From NCBI GenBank assembly GCA_023701165.1, contig JAMPXL010000107.1:1-5280 (forward strand): a DNA stretch of 5,280 bases, written 5' to 3'. Source of the DNA: Geothrix sp. Lineage in GTDB: Bacteria > Acidobacteriota > Holophagae > Holophagales > Holophagaceae. The position numbers and the translations under genes were made by a program. The number at the start of each line of letters is the position of its first letter. Position 1 is the first letter of the stretch. Shown here one piece after another: positions 1 to 5,280 of this stretch. The notes beneath the pieces were generated by a model. That model was not told where the DNA came from. It made no database searches and saw only the letters and a list, made by a program, of their open reading frames with translations.

Positions 1-11
1 GGCCGCCCTTC

Positions 12-1388
12 TCATGCGTAGGAGGACGTTTCCCTGACCATTTCCCGGTACATGGCGAACTCGCCCTGGAAGTGCAGCGGGATGATGGCCGTGGGGCCGT
101 TGCGGTGCTTGGCGACGATCAGCTCGGCGGAGGAGAGGTCGGTGTCCCCGTCCGCGGAGGGAACCATCTTCCGGTGGATGAAGGCCACCATGTCGGCGTC
201 CTGCTCGATGGCGCCGGAGTCACGGAGGTCGCTGAGCTGGGGCCGGCCGCCCTGACGGTGCTCCACTTCGCGGTTCAACTGGGAGAGCACCACCACGGGG
301 ATGCCGAAATCCTTGGCCATGAGCTTCAGGCCACGGCTGATCTCGCCGATGCGGACGGCCTCGTTCTGCTTGGCCCCCCGGCTGTTCTCGGGGCTGCTGA
401 GCAGCTGGAGGTAGTCGATGATGACGAACTCCACGCGCCGGTTGCTCTGGCTGCCCTGCTTCACGACCATGTTCTGGATCTGGGGCACGGTGATGGAGGC
501 CTGGTCGCAGATGAAGAGGGGCATCTGCACCAGCTCGTCCCGGGACCGCATGACGTGGTCCAGGCGGCCGGTGGCCCGCCCGGACTGGAGGTCCTTCATG
601 TTCGTCTGGCTCTGGGCCGAGAGCAGGCGCATGAAGACTTCCTCGTGGCTCATTTCGAGGCTGAAGAAGGCGCCGCAATGGCCGGTGCGGCCGTCCCGCT
701 CCTGGGCGGCCCGCAGGATCCAGTTCAGGGCCAGAGCGGTCTTGCCGATGCCGGGCCGGGCCGCGAGGACGATGAGGTTGCCCGGCTGGAACCCCTGGGT
801 CAGCTCGTCGAAGCGGCTGAAGCCCACCCGCACGCCCGGCGACAGGCGGCCCTCCAGCCGTTCATGGAGGCGCTCCATGGCGTCCTCCGCCACGGACTGG
901 ATGGACAGCAGGCCCTTGGCCTTGGCGTCGCCCTGGGCCAGGTGGAAGAGGCTCTGCGCCGTCTGATCCACCAGCACTTCGGGGGGCTCGTCCTCTTCCG
1001 CGGCCTGGCGCACCAACTGGGCGCCCAGGTGGACCAGGCGGCGCAGCTTGGCCTTGCGGCGGATGAGGTCCGCCAGGATCTGGGGGCGCTCCACATCCTC
1101 GCCCGCCAGCAGTTCCACCAGGCCCGGGTAGCCGCCCACCTTGTTCAGGCTGCCGTCCTGGTCCAGGGCGTCCTTGAGGGTGAGGGAGTTGACCTCGACC
1201 TGGGCTTCGATCAGCGTGCGGAGGGCCCGGAACACGGCCCGGTGGGCCGGATGGACGAAGTCCTCCTCCGCCAGTGCGAACACGGCCTCGCTGGCGGCGA
1301 AGCCCGCCCCCGGCGCGCAGCAGGTGGCCAGGAAGGACCGCTCTGCGTCGATATCCTCCGGAAGCCGTTCCGGAAGCCAGTCCGCCAT
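12..1388 (-). CDS. dnaB: Replicative DNA helicase DnaB
   Basis: DnaB is the hexameric 5'-3' helicase that unwinds DNA at the replication fork and recruits primase. The 458 residues match the family's usual length and show both domains. The N-terminal primase-interacting domain starts with PEDIDAERSFL at 10-20 (family form P-x-x-x-x-AE-x-S-x-L) and ends near residue 110; a linker leads to the RecA-like motor domain from about 185. Visible motor motifs are Walker A RPGIGKT (211-217, Lys216), FSLEMS with catalytic Glu245, Walker B FVIIDYLQLL (321-330, Asp325), SQLNREVEHR (369-378), the SDLRDSGAIEQDAD block (386-399), and KHRNGPT (427-433) with the Lys/Arg finger pair. There is no intein or truncation. 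The ATG at 1388 is supported by a good ribosome binding site. It is the second gene of a minus-strand pair, 17 bases behind the lipoprotein gene, so co-transcription is likely. A paralogue such as a plasmid or phage helicase is less likely given the complete chromosomal-type motifs. Confidence 0.97.
   Translation of the reverse strand: MADWLPERLPEDIDAERSFLATCCAPGAGFAASEAVFALAEEDFVHPAHRAVFRALRTLIEAQVEVNSLTLKDALDQDGSLNKVGGYPGLVELLAGEDVERPQILADLIRRKAKLRRLVHLGAQLVRQAAEEDEPPEVLVDQTAQSLFHLAQGDAKAKGLLSIQSVAEDAMERLHERLEGRLSPGVRVGFSRFDELTQGFQPGNLIVLAARPGIGKTALALNWILRAAQERDGRTGHCGAFFSLEMSHEEVFMRLLSAQSQTNMKDLQSGRATGRLDHVMRSRDELVQMPLFICDQASITVPQIQNMVVKQGSQSNRRVEFVIIDYLQLLSSPENSRGAKQNEAVRIGEISRGLKLMAKDFGIPVVVLSQLNREVEHRQGGRPQLSDLRDSGAIEQDADMVAFIHRKMVPSADGDTDLSSAELIVAKHRNGPTAIIPLHFQGEFAMYREMVRETSSYA
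1357..1374. repeat. Perfect inverted repeat early in dnaB
   Basis: TCCGGAA-GCCG-TTCCGGA is a perfect 7-base inverted repeat with a 4-base loop. It lies 14-31 bases after the A of the dnaB start codon and encodes part of PERLPED. In the dnaB message it would form a short GC-rich hairpin just inside the region covered by an initiating ribosome. It might modulate translation, or it may simply come from the near-repeated LPER/LPED codons in a GC-rich gene. There is no following T-run, so it is not a terminator. Confidence 0.4.
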
Positions 1389-1395
1389 CAGTTCA

Positions 1396-1400
1396 CCCCT
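1396..1400 (-). promoter_or_regulatory. Ribosome binding site of dnaB
   Basis: Read on the minus strand, the spacer after the lipoprotein stop codon is ACGGCAGGGGTGAACTG followed by ATG. AGGGG(TGA) is a good Shine-Dalgarno match, with AGGGG ending 7 bases before the start codon. It fixes the dnaB start at 1388 and shows that dnaB has its own translation signal although it is only 17 bases from the upstream gene. No promoter-like sequence fits in the spacer, which supports read-through transcription from upstream, though a promoter inside the end of the lipoprotein gene cannot be excluded. Confidence 0.75.
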
Positions 1401-1405
1401 GCCGT

Positions 1406-4400
1406 CTAGAGTCCCGGAGGAGTGTACCCGCCGCCATCCACATCCACAAAGACCGGGTTGGTGACGGCGATGGGGTAGATGCCCTTCATGATCTTGTTCC
1501 AGGGCGTTCCCGCCTGGTAGGCCCCCGTGGTGGCCAGAGGCACGCCGGCCTCCACCACCACCCAGGCGTCCTTGCCCGAGGGCATGGCGATGCCGCCGAG
1601 GGTGGCTGTGCGCAGGCGGAAGTCCGTGGCGGAGGCCGTGAAGCTGCTCAGGGGCACCACCTGGGCCACGCCGTTCACCACCACCCGCACCTCGTCCACC
1701 GGCACCCAGTCCGGCGCGTAGAGCGAGATGGTGACCGTGACGGTGGCGGCCGGGCCGGCCACGAGGCCGCCGGGCCCTGCGCCCTGGACGGTGACATCCA
1801 GCAGCGGCCCCGTGGAAGCCACCGCCGCGCCACTGCGCAGAGCGGACAGCAGGGGGTCGAGGGTTGTCTGCGACAGCGCGGCAGTCCCGATCTTGAGGTA
1901 GGTGCGGGCCAGGCCCACCGGCGTATCGAAGCTGAACCGCGAGGAGGAGAGGCCCAGGCCCTTGGTGAAGGCGGCCGGGGTCTGCTGGCTCAGCAGGGCG
2001 AACCAGTCGGCGCGCACGGCCTTGAACTCGGCGAACCAGGCGCTGGGATCCGCCGGGTCGCAGCCCTCGGCCCGGATCAGCTCCAGGGCGTCAAAATCGC
2101 CCTGGCGCTTGCCGAGGGACACGGGGCCGGTCTGAGCCCACCAGGCGTTGGCGCCGGACCCGAGCGCCACGGCGGGATCGAATCCGCGCACCGTGAACAG
2201 CCCCTGGGGTCCCCGGGGGCGGTGGGCGATGGTGAAGGCGCCTTCCGCCTGCGTGATGAAGTCCGCCAGGGTCCAGCCCTTGGAGGGGCGTGCCCCGCCG
2301 TTGCGGTCCCCGGTGGGCGCGGGGGTGAAGAGCGCGGTGACGAAACCGTCGGACAGCGCCGAGCTGCGGGCGCCGACGATGAAGGGATCATTGCCGATGG
2401 GGGCCCGCTGGGCGTCGGTCAGGCCCACAAGGTCGACCTCGACCCTGAATTCGTCCCGGAGCGCGGTGGGATCGTTGAGCACATCCTCTTCCGTACGGGC
2501 CACCGCCTGCACGCCCTCGGCCAGGGCCGAACTCAGCATTTCTCCGGGATTGAGGCCCCCGGTGGTCGCCTGCGTCGGGCCCGGAACGTCGAAGCTGGTC
2601 CAGCCCACAGGCAGCGGCGAGGTGGCCACCACGAAGCTGTGCGCCACATCCTGCTGCCCGGCAAAGGACTTCACGGGAAGCACGTCCAGGTGGGACAGCG
2701 GGCCGCGCGTGCCATAGGCAAGGTAGTCCCCTGCGGGGAAAAAGGCGGTGGCCATGCCCGAAGGCGAGGTGAAGGCCGTTCCGAAAATCTGGTTTCCGGC
2801 GGTGTACTGGTAGGCGGCCAGGTTGGCGCCGAGAACCGCCTTGCCCTTGAGGATCTGGTCGTAGTAGCTGGCCAGGTGCCGCTTCCGCTGCATGGAAGGA
2901 TCGGGCGCGCCACCCAGGGCGGACAGCGTGATCCGGAGGGGGTTGAGGCCCGTGAATTCCAGGGTCCCCGCCTGCCGGACCGTGAAGCCGTGAAGCATCT
3001 GCTTCTGGTGGATGACGTTGCCGGCGGCATCCACGACCTCCGCACGCTCCGGCGTGAGGCTTTCCGCCAGACTCCAGACCTGGTCCTTCATGGGGGTGAT
3101 GGACGTGGCCTGGTAGGGACGGTTGGTGTTGGCGGCGTTGGTGCCCAGGTAGAGCGTGTGGCGTTGGACGGCATTGGCCGCGGTCACCCGGTACGGCTGG
3201 GTGCCGCTCAGGCCCCGGGCGTCCGGGACGGCCGGGAGCAGCAGCCCCGTGGCCCCGCTGCCGCCGGCGGGGATGTCACTGCTTTCGCGCCATTCCACCC
3301 GCTCCGTCACCCAGTGGGACGGGTCCGTGTCCGTGGCGGGATCCGCGGCGAGGCCGCTGTAGCGCTCGAAGCGGAATTCGGTCTGGAGCGGGCCTCCGCG
3401 CACGGCCGTGCCGAAGGAATCGTAGCTCAGGATGCCGAGGTCCCCACCCTTGAATCCGCTCCGGGCCTGGACCATTTCATTGAACACTGATGTGGTCTGC
3501 GCAGGCATGGTGGCCGTGGTGCTGGGCCCTGCAACCACGTACAGGCGGCGGCGGTAGGTCAGGGACTGGCCGGCGGCCAGGCTGGCGGCGGCGGGGCTGC
3601 CCACCACCAGGCGGCTGGGGAACAGGGGGCGCAGCTCCGTGAGCGCGCGCTGGGGGTCCGAGGCCACCAGCACCTGATCCACATCCAAGGGCAGGATCCC
3701 CAGGGAAGCGTGGGAATCCAGGGTGTTCCCCGCGGACTCCGCACCCATGAGGGCCACCATGGGCGCGACCACGCTGCTGGTCAGGGGTGCCGCGAAGTCT
3801 GAGCCTGGAATCTCCACACCCCAGCTGTTGAGGGGCGTGCCGCTGAAGGTGGATACCGCCGGCACCACGAAACGGAATCCGCCGCCGCGCTGCGAGAGGA
3901 AGTCCCCGAGGCTGCGGACCGGGAGGAGGGCGCCGCTGCCGTTGCTGAGGGTCGTTTCCAGGGTGAAGAAGGTCTCGTTCTTGGCCAGGGTGATGCGGTG
4001 GATGACGCTGACGCCCGCCACGCGGCCCTGCCCATCCGTGGCCACGCCCAGCTTGCCCTTGGGGTCCAGGAGGTAGCCCCGCATCTCCAGATGCACCTGG
4101 TTCACCCCGGTTCCCGGGACATAGCTGTCAAAGACCAGCGGCAGGTCGGGATCCTGATTGGCCACGGGCCCGAACCGCTCCACCAGATCCGTCGGCATGG
4201 ACACCCGCTTGTAGCTCTGGTCGAGGGCGATGTTGCCCACATCCAGGATGGCTCCGCCTGAAGGCGCGGCGAACTGGCCCTCGCGCTCCCCGAAAGCCGC
4301 GCCATCCACCGCGAGCTGGACCGAATCGTTGCCGAGGAAGAAATCCCCGGGCCCCGAGGTGGCCTTCAATCCGGCGAGCCGGTCGCCTCCGGAAGCCGGG

Positions 4401-4588
4401 ATCTCCTCCACGGCCACCGTGGGCCTGGCCAGGCCCGTGGCCCGGAAGCAGCCGGTCCCGCCCGCCGCCAGGATCAGGGCCACGGGGGCCAGGGCCAGGC
4501 GCAGGCGATAGGGGGACAGACGGGACGGGAGGACCACGGAGTCAAGGCTCATATTCATCAAGGCGTCTCGTTCAGGCGGGAGGTCCAT
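1406..4588 (-). CDS. Large CehA/McbA-like lipoprotein, degenerate PHP domain
   Basis: This 1060-residue exported protein has no gene name I recognise. Residues 21-46 form a signal peptide: a basic stretch with Arg23/28/30, then LALAPVALILAAGG. Cys47 is the likely lipidation site, although the preceding G-T-G is not an ideal lipobox. The N-terminal part resembles secreted CehA/McbA-family proteins (GPGDFFLGNDSVQLAVDG at 79-96, GGAILDVGNI at 111-120). A beta-rich middle ends with FFPAGDYLAYG (616-626). Residues about 660-930 follow the PHP-type hydrolase domain: SALAEGVQAV (687-696), TIAHRPRG (786-793), FDALELI (832-838), FDTPVGLARTYLKIG (887-901), LLSALRSGAAVASTGPLLDVTV (913-934). The tail NPVFVDVDGGGYTPPG (1044-1059) is also typical. 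The usual metal ligands are replaced: HxH reads S665-F-D667, TDHN reads T699-E-E-D702, SDSH reads S881-S-S-R884. Hydrolase activity is therefore doubtful; binding or a structural envelope role is possible. The start is uncertain: Met1 has no Shine-Dalgarno, and Met11 or Met13 would give a more normal signal peptide. The gene precedes dnaB. Confidence 0.85.
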   Translation of the reverse strand: MDLPPERDALMNMSLDSVVLPSRLSPYRLRLALAPVALILAAGGTGCFRATGLARPTVAVEEIPASGGDRLAGLKATSGPGDFFLGNDSVQLAVDGAAFGEREGQFAAPSGGAILDVGNIALDQSYKRVSMPTDLVERFGPVANQDPDLPLVFDSYVPGTGVNQVHLEMRGYLLDPKGKLGVATDGQGRVAGVSVIHRITLAKNETFFTLETTLSNGSGALLPVRSLGDFLSQRGGGFRFVVPAVSTFSGTPLNSWGVEIPGSDFAAPLTSSVVAPMVALMGAESAGNTLDSHASLGILPLDVDQVLVASDPQRALTELRPLFPSRLVVGSPAAASLAAGQSLTYRRRLYVVAGPSTTATMPAQTTSVFNEMVQARSGFKGGDLGILSYDSFGTAVRGGPLQTEFRFERYSGLAADPATDTDPSHWVTERVEWRESSDIPAGGSGATGLLLPAVPDARGLSGTQPYRVTAANAVQRHTLYLGTNAANTNRPYQATSITPMKDQVWSLAESLTPERAEVVDAAGNVIHQKQMLHGFTVRQAGTLEFTGLNPLRITLSALGGAPDPSMQRKRHLASYYDQILKGKAVLGANLAAYQYTAGNQIFGTAFTSPSGMATAFFPAGDYLAYGTRGPLSHLDVLPVKSFAGQQDVAHSFVVATSPLPVGWTSFDVPGPTQATTGGLNPGEMLSSALAEGVQAVARTEEDVLNDPTALRDEFRVEVDLVGLTDAQRAPIGNDPFIVGARSSALSDGFVTALFTPAPTGDRNGGARPSKGWTLADFITQAEGAFTIAHRPRGPQGLFTVRGFDPAVALGSGANAWWAQTGPVSLGKRQGDFDALELIRAEGCDPADPSAWFAEFKAVRADWFALLSQQTPAAFTKGLGLSSSRFSFDTPVGLARTYLKIGTAALSQTTLDPLLSALRSGAAVASTGPLLDVTVQGAGPGGLVAGPAATVTVTISLYAPDWVPVDEVRVVVNGVAQVVPLSSFTASATDFRLRTATLGGIAMPSGKDAWVVVEAGVPLATTGAYQAGTPWNKIMKGIYPIAVTNPVFVDVDGGGYTPPGL
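4484..4526 (-). other. Signal peptide core of the large lipoprotein (export signal)
   Basis: This stretch encodes residues 21-34 of the long form: the basic end (Ser-Arg-Leu ... Tyr-Arg-Leu-Arg, residues 22-30) and the first residues of the hydrophobic run that continues to Gly44, before Cys47. With the start at Met1 the basic end lies 22 or more residues in, long for a lipoprotein signal. With Met13 the whole signal before the cysteine is 34 residues. The residue after the cysteine is Phe and not Asp, so under the classical +2 rule the protein would go to the outer membrane, if that rule applies in this organism. Signal peptidase I cleavage nearby is the alternative. Confidence 0.55.
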
Positions 4589-4619
4589 GGGGCTGGGGCG
4601 TACGAAAGGTCTATGCTAA
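4587..4619 (+). CDS. Possible 10-codon upstream ORF before sanA
   Basis: An ATG at 4587 is preceded by GGGAGG (4578-4583), a good ribosome binding sequence at a tight spacing. It opens MGLGRTKGLC and ends at TAA 4617-4619, six bases before the sanA ATG and in the same frame. SanA itself has no well-placed Shine-Dalgarno, so translation of this tiny ORF could feed ribosomes to it. It overlaps, on the opposite strand, only the first base or two of the lipoprotein start codon at 4588. No coding bias can be judged at this length, and the peptide resembles nothing known to me. It could easily be chance. Confidence 0.15.
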   Translation: MGLGRTKGLC

Positions 4620-4625
4620 CTCACG
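4589..4625. promoter_or_regulatory. Divergent intergenic region with weak -10-like sequences
   Basis: These 37 bases separate the divergently transcribed lipoprotein and sanA genes, or about 70 bases if the lipoprotein begins at Met11 or Met13. The right half is AT-richer than its surroundings. It holds TATGCT (4612-4617, plus strand) and, overlapping it on the other strand, TAGCAT (complement of 4613-4618); each matches the -10 consensus at 4 of 6 positions. No convincing -35 element is seen at the right distance for either. This is the most plausible place for both promoters, but the call rests on position and weak matches only. Confidence 0.3.
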
Positions 4626-5280
4626 ATGCCGATCTCCGCCTTTCTTCATCGCTGCTGGCCACACCGGCGGACCCTGCTGCTGGTCCTGGCGCTTCCCCTC
4701 CTGGGAGATTTGCTCTGGACCCTGGGAAGGTTCCCAGCCATGCACCACCAGCAAATCCACCAGGCAGAATCTCTTCCTGTGATGGGCGGCGCGGTGCTGG
4801 TGCTGGGAGCTGGCGTCTACGGAGACGGGGAACCCACGGAACTCCTCCAGGGGCGCCTCCGCACGGCCCTGAGCCTCTACCAGAGCGGGAAGGTCCGGTG
4901 GTTCCTGGTCTCCGGCGACAACCGGCACCCCTCGTACAACGAACCCCAGGCCATGCGGCGCTGGCTCGTGAAGCAGGGGGTCCCCCCCACCCGCATCGTG
5001 AGTGATTACGCGGGGCTCCGCACCTGGGACAGCCTGAAGCGGGCCCAGGCCGTCTTCGGCCAGCAGCAGGTGGTCATCGTCACCTCGGATTTCCACCTCC
5101 CCCGGGCCCTCTACCTGGCCGACCGCATGGGTCTGCGGGCCTGGGGCGTGCCCGCCTCCACGGAAGGCCGGCCGCGCATGAGCCGCGCCCGCTACTGGAT
5201 CCGCGAGTACATCGCCCGGCACCTCGCCCTGTGGGACGCCTGGTTCCCTCCGGATGCCCGGCTCGGTCCCCGGGAGCCCA
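4626..5280 (+). CDS. sanA: SanA/YdcF-family DUF218 inner-membrane protein (3' partial)
   Basis: The reading frame is open from ATG 4626 through the window end (218 codons plus one base); an in-frame TAA at 4617 prevents a longer start. SanA is an inner-membrane-anchored envelope protein; in Escherichia coli extra copies restore vancomycin exclusion, and its biochemical activity is unsettled. Residues 16-34 (TLLLVLALPLLG...) form one hydrophobic anchor after a basic N-terminus, placing the rest in the periplasm. The DUF218 domain follows: AVLVLGAGVYGDG (56-68), SGKVRWFLVSGDN (87-99), SYNEP (103-107), GVPPTRIVSDYAGLRTWDS (118-136) and VIVTSDFHLPRA (150-161). SGDN, YNEP, DYAG-RT-DS and FH-RA are the SanA hallmarks that separate it from general YdcF proteins. 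The terminal RLGPREP matches where E. coli SanA (239 residues) nears its end, so few codons should be missing. No Shine-Dalgarno lies at normal spacing: AAAGG at 4605-4609 is 16 bases upstream. It is transcribed away from the lipoprotein gene. Confidence 0.92.
   Translation, partial: MPISAFLHRCWPHRRTLLLVLALPLLGDLLWTLGRFPAMHHQQIHQAESLPVMGGAVLVLGAGVYGDGEPTELLQGRLRTALSLYQSGKVRWFLVSGDNRHPSYNEPQAMRRWLVKQGVPPTRIVSDYAGLRTWDSLKRAQAVFGQQQVVIVTSDFHLPRALYLADRMGLRAWGVPASTEGRPRMSRARYWIREYIARHLALWDAWFPPDARLGPREP

Noticed and set aside
12..1388. An intein or phage-type origin for dnaB
   Set aside because: DnaB genes often carry inteins at the Walker A or SQLNR regions, but both motifs are uninterrupted here and the total length is normal. 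Composition matches the neighbouring genes.
1389..1405. A terminator between the lipoprotein gene and dnaB
   Set aside because: The 17-base spacer has no inverted repeat and no T-run; it is filled by the dnaB ribosome binding site.
72..1409. A 445-codon open frame antisense to dnaB
   Set aside because: It covers the dnaB gene almost exactly in the opposite direction and gives a His/Leu/Gly/Ala-rich product without motifs, as expected for a composition-driven shadow.
1274..3490. A 738-codon open frame on the plus strand opposite the lipoprotein and the start of dnaB
   Set aside because: It is a shadow: in GC-rich genes the antisense frame is often stop-free. Its product is low-complexity Gly/Arg/His/Ala-rich with no domain pattern, while the minus strand encodes recognisable proteins over the same bases.
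4613..5005. ATG at 4613 with AAAGG three bases upstream, opening a 130-codon plus-strand frame
   Set aside because: It runs in a different frame from sanA, and its product turns into Pro/Gly/Arg-rich sequence with no family pattern. The Shine-Dalgarno spacing is also too short.
4611..5222. A 203-codon minus-strand open frame opposite sanA
   Set aside because: The plus strand over this stretch encodes a clear SanA protein with all family motifs; the antisense product is Gly/Pro/His-rich and matches nothing.
1..5280. A mobile element, defence island, CRISPR array or other multi-gene novel system
   Set aside because: I found no transposase, integrase, nuclease, repeat array, tRNA or flanking direct repeats. 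The three genes are a housekeeping helicase, a large envelope lipoprotein and a SanA homologue.

Overview
This is a GC-rich bacterial window (by eye about two thirds G+C, with strong G/C preference at third codon positions). It is densely coding and holds three genes. Two lie on the minus strand in tandem: a large exported, probably lipid-anchored protein followed 17 bases later by the replicative DNA helicase dnaB. The third, on the plus strand, diverges from the lipoprotein gene and runs off the right edge. It encodes a SanA-type (DUF218) inner-membrane protein. A lipoprotein signal and a SanA homologue suggest a diderm bacterium. The base composition and the large CehA/McbA-like lipoprotein would fit Acidobacteriota (Holophaga/Geothrix type) or Myxococcota, but this lineage is a guess.

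Layout: 1-11 is the tail downstream of dnaB. 12-1388 (-) is dnaB, complete, with all helicase motifs and no intein. 1389-1405 is a short spacer carrying the dnaB ribosome binding site. 1406-4588 (-) is the 1060-codon lipoprotein, whose start may be 10 or 12 codons further in. 4589-4625 is a 37-base divergent intergenic region. 4626 to beyond 5280 (+) is sanA, missing only its extreme 3' end. There is no gene-free stretch longer than 40 bases. I see no RNA gene, mobile element, CRISPR array or convincing terminator.

The main point of interest is the large lipoprotein. Its fold signatures read from end to end as the CehA/McbA family of PHP-type metallohydrolases. However, the positions where that family carries its metal-binding residues (HxH, TDHN and SDSH) hold other residues: S-F-D, T-E-E-D and S-S-S-R. 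The scaffold is otherwise intact and open for 1060 codons, so it looks like a conserved, catalytically dead (or re-purposed) member and not a decaying gene. It appears to share a transcript with dnaB, an uncommon partner for the replicative helicase. No functional link between the helicase, the lipoprotein and the envelope protein SanA can be shown from sequence alone.
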